A stretch of DNA of 10,382 bases from Eubacterium sp. (GTDB taxonomy: Bacteria > Bacillota_A > Clostridia > Lachnospirales > Lachnospiraceae): positions 1-10,382 of the forward strand of contig JAMPGN010000157.1 in assembly GCA_023663915.1 (NCBI GenBank). Reading direction: 5' to 3'. The translations under genes and the position numbers were made by a program. Shown piece after piece: positions 1 through 7,363 of this stretch (position 1 is the stretch's first letter; every line of letters starts with the position of its first letter). The notes below the pieces were generated by a model. The model was not told the DNA's origin. It did not search any database and saw nothing but the letters and a program-made list of their open reading frames with translations.

Positions 1-193
1 TGTCATTTACGCCCAGATGATCGCCTTCCTGATCCTGCTTGCGCAGACCGTGAGGCCCATCCGATACCATGCTTGCCGGAATCCCCAGACGCTCCACCGC
101 CTCCGTGTGCCAAAAATCCGCACCGGAACACATGGCTGCTTTTTCCTCCAGTGTCATTTTTGATACGATCTCTTTGATCTGATCTGCCGTCAT
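1..193 (-). CDS. GH3 family beta-glucosidase, N-terminal fragment (runs off left edge)
   Basis: The first 64 codons of a glycoside hydrolase family 3 protein are present; the rest lies beyond the left edge. GH3 beta-glucosidases remove terminal beta-linked glucose from oligosaccharides, usually with a nucleophilic Asp that is far downstream and not visible here. The visible part has the family's N-terminal signature: '[16 protein letters not shown]' at about residues 13-28, followed by '[19 protein letters not shown]' at about 38-56, where the GP-G-R segment shapes the sugar pocket. No signal peptide is seen, so it is probably cytoplasmic. The ATG at 193 is chosen because GGAGGAGGG lies 7 bases upstream (201-209). 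The gene starts 47 bp after the ATPase remnant and has no clear promoter of its own in that gap. A longer alternative frame over the same bases gives a glycine/arginine-rich, non-family translation and is a shadow. Confidence 0.9.
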   Translation of the reverse strand, partial: MTADQIKEIVSKMTLEEKAAMCSGADFWHTEAVERLGIPASMVSDGPHGLRKQDQEGDHLGVND

Positions 194-240
194 GTTGTAA
201 CCCTCCTCCATTGTAATCATTATTGCTTGGATAATCGTTC

Positions 241-1235
241 TTAAACCACCGCTTCCACAATTAATTTCCCACCTACCCGAATTGACTTTACTCCCGCTTC
301 CTTCTTTTTGTTAAAATTAAAACTCAGCATATATCCCTTATCCTTGTGGAAATAATCAAGGTATTCCGCAAGCTGTTCTTCTCCTCTTTCGTGATATTCA
401 TTGCCACGCCATATCTTTAATTCCACAACAAACTGTTCTCCCAGATAATCTACGATCACATCTGTCCGCCTCGCATCTCTGGTCTGAGCTTCAATATAAA
501 GAGCCTGATTCCCCCTGCGCTACGTCATAGATCGCATTGGTAAGCTCCTCTTCCGAGAGAAAATAACTGTATAAACGCGTTTCAAAAATACGATTTGCCA
601 CCTGCACGCTGCTTTCTCTGTTGACAATATACCCAAACATGGCAGCCAATTCGATCACCGGATTAATAGGCAAAAACAGCCTCCGAAACGTTTTTCACAT
701 CCATCCCCGTGTGCTGATCCGCTTCGTATTCTCCTAACATGGCTGCAATCTGTTCCACCGAAAAGTTCATATCTATCGTAAAATCAGCCGCAATATTCCA
801 GGGGCTGTTGTATTGGTGTTCCACATCCGGTCGAATCTTTAATTTCAGATTTTTAACATCATACACCACCGCAAGAACCACGGATTGAAAAATAGGCTGA
901 TTCTCCCGATTCAGATAATATGCTCTAAGCTGCGCCAAAAAATCTGCCAACGGCTGCCATATTCCCTTTCTTTCTACTTGCTCCGTTCCGGCTGCCGCGG
1001 TCAAAAACTGTTTCGCAAAAGCCCGCACGAAAGTCTGTGTATCAACATAATCCTCCGTACCGATCCCCTGAAAATCCAAAGAAATGACGATATCATCATT
1101 TTGCAAATATTCCGCCAGTGTCCTAAGGGTCGTTGTCTTTCCGTACTGTCTGCCACGATTGATGATAAAATATTTCCCTCTATCTATATACAGCCGCTTC
1201 GGCAGGGGTTCAACCTGCTTCGCGACAGCTTTCCG
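241..1235 (-). pseudogene. Decayed AAA-ATPase-like / PD-(D/E)XK nuclease gene (DUF1703-type), three fragments
   Basis: Three pieces, in three successive frames, match one family: cytoplasmic proteins of roughly 500 residues with an N-terminal AAA-ATPase-like domain and a C-terminal PD-(D/E)XK nuclease domain (role unknown, common in gut Clostridia and Bacteroides). Piece 1 (1235 to 663) carries the Walker A 'NRGRQYGKTT' at about 1131-1160 and ends at a premature TAA. Piece 2 (about 670 to 491) has 'ELAAMFGYIVNRES' and 'ANRIFETRLYSYFLSEEEL', and ends at TGA. Piece 3 (about 512 to 241) has 'TRDARRTDVIVDYLGEQFVV', then 'ELKIW', the D...E-x-K nuclease core, and the usual C-terminus '[13 protein letters not shown]'. 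The family's usual start (a Met plus roughly 15-20 residues with a CIPE-like motif) is absent: the frame begins directly after the upstream Rpn stop codon, with no ATG before Walker A. The sequence expected between the pieces is missing, so these look like two frame-changing deletions and not simple base slips. The assignment is confident; the exact deletion sizes are from memory of the family. Confidence 0.88.
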
Positions 1236-2318
1236 TTACTCCGTTAATTCCCGGAATGTTTCCTCCGCCTCCCGTTCTGAAAGACCAAACTCCCTGCTTA
1301 AAGATAGCCGGATCTCTTCTGCGGAATGTTCATGACCCATCATTTTAATGATATGGCGCGATATCTCGGCTTCACGCCGACTTCTTCGGCGTTCCGCCTG
1401 TATTTCTCTTTCGAACTCTGCCTGCATTTCCCTTTCATGCTCCGCACGCATCTTTTCTATCTCTTCCCGATAACTCGTAACACCCTCAAATAACATTCCC
1501 ATCTTACGCTCCTTTATCTTTGCTACCGCTTTCTCGGTCTCCTCCTCCGGTATCTCCATATGATAGAACAGCGCACGCGCCACTTTCGCCATGATATCCA
1601 GCAGATAGGTCGGCGTATCTTTCAGTATCCCGTCTACTTTCTCCTGCGGGAGATCCGTAAACCTCTCTACGTCCTCCGGACTCCTGATCTTGTTCACCAG
1701 CATGGCAAGCGATATCTCGTCGCCCTTCTCCAGGAGTTCTTCATTGCTGTAATCGTGCAGCCTGACTACCTGATATGTAAAATGCGGAAGATAGTTCCCC
1801 AACAGTTCCTTGCAGAGTATCCGCTCCGAAATGTCCAGAGGCGCCGTCCATCTCTCCGTCCCCTCATAATAGACGACCGGGAGGATCGGCGGATATCTGA
1901 AATCTTTCCGGACACTGATCCCCGGATGCACTTTTTCCATCTCTTTCTCATAATCGTCCCAGATGCAGTACATATATCGGAATATCTGCATACACACATT
2001 ATACTCCACTCTTGCCTTATGTTCAACAAGAGAAACTACATAAAGTGGCAGTCCGAGCGGATTTTCGTCTCCTTTCGCCGACATATACCTTGCGATATTG
2101 ACTTTCTTTACGATATCGCTGTCCCTCTGCGTACTGTAGAGCAGGACATACCGTTCCGATACATCTTCGATATCCTCCGGCACCACGTTCCGCAGGATCT
2201 CCAGATCTGCATAATCCCGCAGGAACTGGGCGCAGAGGATGTTGTCCCCGAAGATCAGTTTGCCGCCGCTGTCATGCAGATGCGGGTTGTTGATAACTGC
2301 CTGTCTTTCTTTCTCCAT
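1236..2318 (-). CDS. Rpn family recombination-promoting nuclease / putative transposase
   Basis: A 360-residue protein of the Rpn (PF04754-like, formerly 'transposase_31') family. These are PD-(D/E)XK endonucleases reported to promote RecA-independent recombination in E. coli; they act on DNA in the cytoplasm. The core is 'YSTQRDSDIV' (residues 61-70, supplying Asp), then 'LYVVSLVEHKA' (92-102, E99-x-K101), followed by 'QIFRYMYCIWDDY' and the family's 'LPVVYYEGTERW' (146-157). Residues about 284-320 form a highly charged, Glu/Arg-rich predicted coiled coil, and a C-terminal helical motif follows ('HSAEEIRLSLSREFGLSERE', 331-350). The nuclease core looks intact. The ATG at 2318 is chosen because AAGGAGA lies 4 bases upstream; an ATG 42 bases earlier would start inside the leader and has no good ribosome site. 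A sigma-A-like promoter sits at 2371-2400. No terminal inverted repeats or target duplications are visible, so nothing shows that it is part of an insertion sequence. Confidence 0.88.
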   Translation of the reverse strand: MEKERQAVINNPHLHDSGGKLIFGDNILCAQFLRDYADLEILRNVVPEDIEDVSERYVLLYSTQRDSDIVKKVNIARYMSAKGDENPLGLPLYVVSLVEHKARVEYNVCMQIFRYMYCIWDDYEKEMEKVHPGISVRKDFRYPPILPVVYYEGTERWTAPLDISERILCKELLGNYLPHFTYQVVRLHDYSNEELLEKGDEISLAMLVNKIRSPEDVERFTDLPQEKVDGILKDTPTYLLDIMAKVARALFYHMEIPEEETEKAVAKIKERKMGMLFEGVTSYREEIEKMRAEHEREMQAEFEREIQAERRRSRREAEISRHIIKMMGHEHSAEEIRLSLSREFGLSEREAEETFRELTE

Positions 2319-2370
2319 AAAATCTCCTTTTCTCATAGTATGCAGAAAAGGAGAGAACATCGAGACCTCA

Positions 2371-2400
2371 TTTATACTGTCCTGCCTTTTCTGCGGTCAA
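2371..2400 (-). promoter_or_regulatory. Sigma-A-type promoter of the Rpn gene
   Basis: On the minus strand TTGACC (2395-2400) and TATAAA (2371-2376) are separated by 18 bases. Transcription would start near 2364, leaving a leader of about 45 bases before the ATG at 2318. Five of six bases match consensus in each box. The location directly in front of an intact gene with a strong ribosome site supports it. It is read from sequence only. Confidence 0.6.
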
Positions 2401-2404
2401 ATGG

Positions 2405-2461
2405 GTGATCACGGGGCGAAACGCTCCGTTCCTTTCCCGGGGAATCCGGGTATCAGATACC
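2405..2461. repeat. Chain of short inverted repeats upstream of the Rpn promoter
   Basis: Four adjacent or overlapping dyads are visible: GTGATCAC (2405-2412); ACGGGGCG/CGCTCCGT with a 3-base loop (2411-2429, one G-T wobble if read as plus-strand RNA); CCCGG/CCGGG with a 5-base loop (2436-2450); and GGTATC/GATACC around one base (2449-2461). This segment is also clearly more GC-rich than the bases around it. The dyads themselves are seen directly; whether they form DNA operators, a structured RNA or the scar of a mobile element cannot be decided from one copy. Confidence 0.45.
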
Positions 2462-2480
2462 GTATGAATGAATACGGTAT
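2457..2480. repeat. Perfect 9-bp inverted repeat, possible operator or RNA hairpin
   Basis: ATACCGTAT (2457-2465) and ATACGGTAT (2472-2480) are exact reverse complements separated by six bases. The arms read the same on both strands, so the site could bind a dimeric repressor or form a stem-loop in RNA. It lies 57 bases upstream of the -35 box of the Rpn promoter. Its left arm overlaps a second palindrome, GGTATC-A-GATACC (2449-2461), so the two RNA folds would exclude each other. No T-run follows on either strand, which argues against a terminator. The function is unknown. Confidence 0.55.
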
Positions 2481-2630
2481 GAAATATGGCTTTACTATAG
2501 CATCTCTCGACAAAAAAAGCAAGAGGTTCTATCAGATGGAATCTGTTCGTGGCTTTAAATAATTATAAACAATATTCACAAAAATTTCCGACACCTCTCT
2601 TGCCAGACTTGGCATTGGATAAACTCCTCT

Positions 2631-4697
2631 TCACAGCATATCCATCATATCCGTCATACGGTTAAAAAACGGATCCTCCACCTTTAAATTCAGGAAATCT
2701 TCGTCTGCGATCTCTATCCCATGAATCAATGTCAGGAAGATTTCATCCAGCCCCTTATTGATTTTTCTTGCGGATATGGGACACAGTTTCAGATATTCTC
2801 TGAAATACTCCCGTATCCCTTCCTGCGCCTCCTGGAAACACCGAATATCACTGTTCTGCCGCGTTTCCGCCGCATACACGGGATTTCCCTCTTCATCAAA
2901 CTCCTTGACCGAAGGCATAGGCGCCGTCAGCATTGTCTCCAAAATATAGTAATCCTTGAAAATCACACTGCTGTTCATCTCTTCCTCATCATAAAAAGAG
3001 AGGATATCCAAATTCTTTCCTTTCATCTGCTCCTTTTCCAGACGCAGAAAATAGATCCCTTTTAAATGCTGTTTTAACAACCTTCCCACATATATCTGCG
3101 TAGTGCCTTTCGCCACAAAGTCAAAAAAAGCGGTATCGCCCTCTTTCAGATCCAGCCGCTCCATATAAGTACGATAATTCTTTCTGTTGACAGCCGCCCG
3201 CTCTAATATCTCTTTTTTATAATCCATCAGTTCTGCCTGTCCGTTTTCCCGCCGCTCTGCTTCCTCCACCCGGATGCCAAACCGCTCTGCCAGCTGCTCA
3301 TACAGACTTCCGCTGAATTTCATATCCCCCACATACCGAATATCTTCTTCATTCTCCATCCCGGCGCGGATCGCCGCCATTCGGGACGTCAGAAAATAAA
3401 CAGAAGCGATCCGATTGTTAAGTTCATCATACAATTGTTTGATCAGATACCCGTCTCTGGCACAAAAAAGGATATTTTTTAGTTGAAATTTCTCCTCCTG
3501 CTCCCGAAACCACAGAACAAAATCACAGATCATGGGCGCAAAAAAGACATACCCGATATCATATGCCGTAGGAACGCTGATCCGCCGCTCTTCCCTTTCA
3601 AACTGAAACGGGCTGTTAAAAACATTGGTCACAAACATACCTGTCTTGATCCTGTCTGACAAATCTTCTGTATGATTCCACAGCCCCATATATCCCACTT
3701 TTTCCATGAGATCCATTCCACTGTAAAGGCGGAAAGCACGAATATTATTTTTTTCCGCACTTTCGATATCTGCCGTCACATCATCCCCGATGTGCATATA
3801 TGATTCCGCATCCGTCGTCTCTATAAATTTACGAAAGAGCTCTTGCGTTTTTCCTGTACCATATTCACAGGAAACAAAGACATCCGCATAATGCGTGATC
3901 CCGCACTTCTTCAAAATACCTTTGATCTGCTCTTCACTGTAATAAGAATCAGACACGATACAAACTCTCTTTCCCCGTGCCTCCAGATCGGCAAACAGCC
4001 TGCACACCTCCCGGCGCGGAACCACCAGCCCACAATCAATCTCCCACTCCAGTACCGCCATTTGTTCCGGCTCGATCTCTGCTATCCGATAAGCCTGCTT
4101 CATATGGGAATAAATCTCCGATAACCTCGGCGCACGGTCTCTGGACAGTTCTTTCTCACTCGCCATCCGTCTCGCCGGAAAATCCTCTATCATGATTCCA
4201 TGCTGCCGCAGCCTGTCATCCACCAGCTCAAACACATCGGAAGAAAGCAAGACCTGTCTCATGATCAACGTATCAAAGAGATCGAAACTGATCACATCAT
4301 ATAATAGGGCTTCCTGCATCAGCTGTCTTCTCGTATAACCGGGCACTTCCTGAAAGTCATATGTAACCCGCTGCACGTTACAGAGGTCATTCCCTCTCGT
4401 ATCAAACAAGGCAATCTGATTTTCCCTGCATATCATGCCGATCCGTCTGGCAATTGCCCTGCATGAGCCTGGTCTCGCTGCCACGAGGATCAGCTTGACT
4501 GATTCCGCGACAGCCTGCTCCAAAGATATAATCGGTTTTCCGTACAGGGTCCCGGCATTTTGATAACTATCCAGCAGACCGACCACTTCCATCTTTTCTC
4601 CTATTTCTCCAAGAGTCCTCTCTGTCTCCGCACCCAGACCATAGATTGCCGTCTTACTGTTTTTATGTTCTTTTATGACTGTTGACAACACGGACAT
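2631..4697 (-). CDS. Large HAD-superfamily protein with N-terminal Rossmann-like module (COG5610-like)
   Basis: A 688-residue, probably cytoplasmic, three-part protein. Residues about 15-100 form a Rossmann-like module ('TAIYGLGAETERTLG', 'VVGLLDSYQNAG', 'YGKPIISLEQA'). Residues about 130-325 are a HAD domain with all four motifs: 'SFDLFDTLIM' (D139, D142), 'CIVSDSYYS' (S249), K283, and 'HIGDDVTAD' (D305, D306). HAD enzymes transfer or remove phosphate through the first Asp, so phosphatase or phosphotransferase chemistry on a sugar phosphate is plausible. The C-terminal half (about 340-688) has no recognised fold but carries 'FCARDGYLIKQLYDEL' (411-426) and 'FFDFVAKGTTQIYVG' (524-538), patterns I recall in related polysaccharide-cluster proteins. 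The ATG at 4697 has AGAGGG 7 bases upstream. It is the last gene of the operon, 72 bp behind the GT4 gene, and that gap holds only a weak 4-bp hairpin followed by five T. The HAD call is sure; the substrate is unknown. Confidence 0.82.
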   Translation of the reverse strand: MSVLSTVIKEHKNSKTAIYGLGAETERTLGEIGEKMEVVGLLDSYQNAGTLYGKPIISLEQAVAESVKLILVAARPGSCRAIARRIGMICRENQIALFDTRGNDLCNVQRVTYDFQEVPGYTRRQLMQEALLYDVISFDLFDTLIMRQVLLSSDVFELVDDRLRQHGIMIEDFPARRMASEKELSRDRAPRLSEIYSHMKQAYRIAEIEPEQMAVLEWEIDCGLVVPRREVCRLFADLEARGKRVCIVSDSYYSEEQIKGILKKCGITHYADVFVSCEYGTGKTQELFRKFIETTDAESYMHIGDDVTADIESAEKNNIRAFRLYSGMDLMEKVGYMGLWNHTEDLSDRIKTGMFVTNVFNSPFQFEREERRISVPTAYDIGYVFFAPMICDFVLWFREQEEKFQLKNILFCARDGYLIKQLYDELNNRIASVYFLTSRMAAIRAGMENEEDIRYVGDMKFSGSLYEQLAERFGIRVEEAERRENGQAELMDYKKEILERAAVNRKNYRTYMERLDLKEGDTAFFDFVAKGTTQIYVGRLLKQHLKGIYFLRLEKEQMKGKNLDILSFYDEEEMNSSVIFKDYYILETMLTAPMPSVKEFDEEGNPVYAAETRQNSDIRCFQEAQEGIREYFREYLKLCPISARKINKGLDEIFLTLIHGIEIADEDFLNLKVEDPFFNRMTDMMDML

Positions 4698-4769
4698 CCC
4701 AATTCCCTCTTCCCTATTTCAATCCAACTGCGCACCTGTTTTCCAAAAACGCGAAGCGTCCAGCGCCCG

Positions 4770-6128
4770 TTAAATCCCCTGTATCAGATCAAGAAGCTTC
4801 TCCTCAAACACCTCGACAGAAAAAAATTTCTCATAGATGCGGCGTGCGCACTTGCCCATCACAGATATTCGATCACGATTCTCAATACACCAATGGATCC
4901 GCTCTGCCAGCCCGTCCACATCCTCACTCGAAAAAAGAAGCCCGTCTATTTCATCCTCAATGTACTGTGCTGTTCCCACTGCATCAGAGAGCAGACAGGG
5001 CACATAATGCATCATAGCCTCCGCCGCTACGGTAGGCATAGAGTCCTGTCTGGAAGGAACTACCAGCACATCCGCCGCCCCCAGAATCCTATCTATTTGT
5101 TCTCTGCCCACCGTTCCCATAAAAATAACATTATTCAACTCGGAAAATTCCTGTTTTAACTGCTGCGCCATCCAGGTTGAATCCTGCCCCACAAGATAAA
5201 ATTCCGCCTGCTCTCTTTCATCTTCCGAAAGTTTTCGAATCGCACGAAGCAGAATATCCTGTCCCTTATGCTCCGTAACATAACCAATCGTTACAAACAC
5301 CATCTTTTCCGCTGCTGTATGTTTCCGACCATCCCTGCACAAATCCGCCACTCCGTACAGCAGTTGTCCCACTTCCAGATCAGGCAGATATGTCTGAATC
5401 GCTTCTCGGGGAATCGGTCCAACCGAAACTATCTGCAAATTTCTCCGGTCAATTCTGCGAAGTAATTCTTTGTCCACCCCGTCATAATAAAATACTGCAT
5501 CGTGCAGCCACCATATGACAGGAATGTCAGTATCTCTCTCAGACAAAAAAACATGAAAGTTTACTGTATTACATATCACTAAGGAAAATTCCTGTGTCCA
5601 GCCGCAATCCTGCATCGTTCCGATCTGTAGATTTTCATCCACCACCACCGGAATGCCCGCCTCTTCTATCCTACTGTGGAGAGGACCTTCCAACATGGAA
5701 GCATAGATGACAGATCGCCCATACTTTTTCATGATTTTCGCCGCCTGAAAAAGTGCGATCGCAGGACCGCCAAGTGTCATATCCTGAGATAACAGCAATA
5801 TCTTTTTCCCCGCATGCTCCATCGCGATAGGCGGATCATACGCCTGTATCCGAAAAAGCCTGTGCAAATCGTAAAAATGGTAAATTTTTGTTTCTTCAAC
5901 ACCCAGTTCAAGCAACTGCCGCTTCATGGCTGCATAATAGAAGCTCAAAATCACAATCACATCATAGGGTAATTGCACTCCCTCTTCCGGAGACAAAACC
6001 TTAATGCCATCAATAGAGGTATTCTGCTTTTCCGGATCATTATCCAACAAGACTGCAACCTTTTCATTCACAAACCACTTTCGGTATCTGTTATAATAAT
6101 CTCCCGTTCCAAAAAGAAGAAATATCAT
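4770..6128 (-). CDS. GT4 family glycosyltransferase with N-terminal Rossmann-like module
   Basis: A 452-residue GT-B fold enzyme, expected to transfer a sugar from a nucleotide donor with retention of configuration at the cytoplasmic membrane face. Residues 1-90 are an extra module ('IFLLFGTGDYYNRY', 'VAVLLDNDPE', 'GIKVLSPEEG'). The acceptor-side domain starts near 108 with 'LLLSQDMTLGGPAIALFQAA', whose GG loop is typical of GT4. 'IWWLHDA' (205-211) follows. The donor domain has 'IGYVTEHKGQDILLRAI' (281-297, Lys 288) and 'VVPSRQDSMPTVAAEAM' (356-372), a D-x7-E version of the family's E-x7-E donor motif that is common in GT4. Length fits a standard GT4 of about 360 residues plus the module. 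The ATG at 6128 has AGGGAGG 5 bases upstream and lies 14 bp after the GT2 stop, so the two are probably co-translated. Donor and acceptor sugars cannot be named. Confidence 0.9.
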   Translation of the reverse strand: MIFLLFGTGDYYNRYRKWFVNEKVAVLLDNDPEKQNTSIDGIKVLSPEEGVQLPYDVIVILSFYYAAMKRQLLELGVEETKIYHFYDLHRLFRIQAYDPPIAMEHAGKKILLLSQDMTLGGPAIALFQAAKIMKKYGRSVIYASMLEGPLHSRIEEAGIPVVVDENLQIGTMQDCGWTQEFSLVICNTVNFHVFLSERDTDIPVIWWLHDAVFYYDGVDKELLRRIDRRNLQIVSVGPIPREAIQTYLPDLEVGQLLYGVADLCRDGRKHTAAEKMVFVTIGYVTEHKGQDILLRAIRKLSEDEREQAEFYLVGQDSTWMAQQLKQEFSELNNVIFMGTVGREQIDRILGAADVLVVPSRQDSMPTVAAEAMMHYVPCLLSDAVGTAQYIEDEIDGLLFSSEDVDGLAERIHWCIENRDRISVMGKCARRIYEKFFSVEVFEEKLLDLIQGI

Positions 6129-6142
6129 AAAAACCTCCCTGC

Positions 6143-7363
6143 CTAATTGATGATCGCAATCTCTGTCATGCCCTCCCGTAACAACATATCCACAATTTCC
6201 ACCAAAGCCAGATTATTTGCCGGTACGACCACGCCCCCGCATTCTTTGTACTTTTCCTTTAACTGTGTCGGACCGTTAATCCTATAACCTTCCATCGCTT
6301 GTCCCTGCTTTTTCTCATCGGAATCGTAGACGGAAAGACTCTTGATCTGATAACCCGTCAGTTCCTCTGCCGCTCTTTTCCCCAGATTTCCGGCTCCGTA
6401 TACCATGACATCCTTTCCGGAAAAAATTTCTTTTCTTTTTTCCGGTCTCACATAATATTTTTTATAATAATCATTCTTAGCAGATTTCACATTCAGAATC
6501 GGAATCTTTAAAGGCGAGTCATCCGGAAGAGCCCACATCCTGCCGTTGATCCTGCTGTCCACGATCCGTTCCTGTAGCAGATCATGTATGCTTCCCTCAA
6601 AAAAGAAATCAACCACGCCACTGAGTCCGACCAAGACATCGTACTCCCGCTTAAATGTCTCGTTCACCTGTGCGTCTCCATGATTTTTGATAAAACTCTT
6701 CGGAATGTAGACATATACCGCACCCTCTTTCAAAGTCTGTAAATTCATATACATTTGAATAAAAATCGTATTCATTTTGTCAGAAAACATATCCCCATGC
6801 CTGACCCAGTCTGCTCTGCGAAACACTACGTTAGACAAGAAGCAAAACAACGCATTGCCATCTCTTGCTCTTGTCAACAATTCCATGTACTCTTTCGGGT
6901 TTTCTGTATGAAAATACAAAACTTCATTTTTCTCATTTTTCATCGGATTTATGGTTAATAATACATTCCCGTTCTCATCGTAAATATGAAAGGGACACAC
7001 AAGAATATCGACAGTGGCATCTGCAAGATAATGCAGAATCGTCCTGATCGCTTTTTCCTCCGGCTCATCATCATTTCCGACGATCCAGCAGTATTCCCCC
7101 TCAGAGATCCTGACGCTCTGCAAAAAGTTGTAGTCCATTCCTCTGTTTTTGTCATTGATCTGATATGTAATCCGCAGGTCTGGATATAAATGTCTGACCG
7201 CCGCAACCACTTCATGCGGACTCTCCGGCGATCTGTCGTCGCTGATACAGATCTCCACCTGTTCATTCAGCTTTTCTTCCATAATCTGATCTGCGAGCCC
7301 AAGAAGCAGCCTGTATAATTTTTCCGGTCTGTTATAATTCGGAATGCAAACTGAAAGTTTCAC
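6143..7363 (-). CDS. GT2 family glycosyltransferase with C-terminal Rossmann-like module
   Basis: A 406-residue GT-A fold enzyme, expected to invert configuration when transferring a sugar from a nucleotide donor. The N-terminus 'MKLSVCIPNYNRPEKL' is the classic GT2 start; 'CISDDRSPE' (39-47) binds the nucleotide and 'WIVGNDDEPE' (93-102) takes the place of the DXD metal motif. The C-terminal 90 residues are a Rossmann-like module ('KDVMVYGAGNLGKRAAEEL', 317-335; 'SVYDSDEKKQG'; 'YRINGPTQLKEKY'). The start is set at GTG 7363, not at the ATG 7384, for three reasons: AAAGGA (7371-7376) sits 7 bases upstream; GTG overlaps the TGA of the preceding gene as GTGA, typical of coupled translation; and the protein then begins exactly at the GT2 fold. 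The ATG has no ribosome site. No membrane segment is evident, so it is probably a peripheral cytoplasmic enzyme. The substrate is unknown. Confidence 0.9.
   Translation of the reverse strand: MKLSVCIPNYNRPEKLYRLLLGLADQIMEEKLNEQVEICISDDRSPESPHEVVAAVRHLYPDLRITYQINDKNRGMDYNFLQSVRISEGEYCWIVGNDDEPEEKAIRTILHYLADATVDILVCPFHIYDENGNVLLTINPMKNEKNEVLYFHTENPKEYMELLTRARDGNALFCFLSNVVFRRADWVRHGDMFSDKMNTIFIQMYMNLQTLKEGAVYVYIPKSFIKNHGDAQVNETFKREYDVLVGLSGVVDFFFEGSIHDLLQERIVDSRINGRMWALPDDSPLKIPILNVKSAKNDYYKKYYVRPEKRKEIFSGKDVMVYGAGNLGKRAAEELTGYQIKSLSVYDSDEKKQGQAMEGYRINGPTQLKEKYKECGGVVVPANNLALVEIVDMLLREGMTEIAIIN

Larger units (their letters stand above)
2319..2630. other. Intergenic region between glycan operon and Rpn gene
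   Basis: No gene is supported in these 312 bases. From the operon end leftwards it holds a short hairpin (2601-2614, TGCCA/TGGCA), an AT-rich stretch (about 2555-2590), a run of seven T on the minus strand (2512-2518) without a convincing stem before it, a chain of inverted repeats (2405-2480) and the Rpn promoter (2371-2400). A plus-strand open frame crosses much of it but resembles no known protein and overlaps the Rpn start in antisense. A clear intrinsic terminator for the upstream operon is not seen. Confidence 0.6.

Noticed and set aside
3..260. Minus-strand open frame with Gly/Ser/Arg-rich translation
   Set aside because: It is a frame-shifted reading of the GH3 beta-glucosidase start, which has a clear ribosome site and family signature in another frame.
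1236..2318. Rpn gene as the transposase of an insertion sequence
   Set aside because: No terminal inverted repeats or direct target duplications can be seen around it; the 'putative transposase' name comes from family nomenclature only.
1560..2408. Plus-strand open frame of 282 codons
   Set aside because: It lies antisense to the Rpn nuclease gene over most of its length, is rich in Arg, His, Ile and Pro as reverse-strand shadows are, has no ribosome site and matches no family.
2239..2562. Plus-strand frame of 107 codons across the intergenic region
   Set aside because: No recognisable protein, no ribosome site, and its first part is antisense to the Rpn start codon.
2601..2614. Hairpin TGCCA/TGGCA after the HAD gene as operon terminator
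   Set aside because: The stem is only 5 bp, and the nearest T-run on the minus strand begins well over ten bases after it, so it does not fit an intrinsic terminator.
4741..4762. GACGC-TTC-GCGTT followed by T residues between the GT4 and HAD genes as a terminator
   Set aside because: The stem is about 4 bp plus a wobble, and the following gene continues the same pathway with a short gap, so termination here is unlikely.
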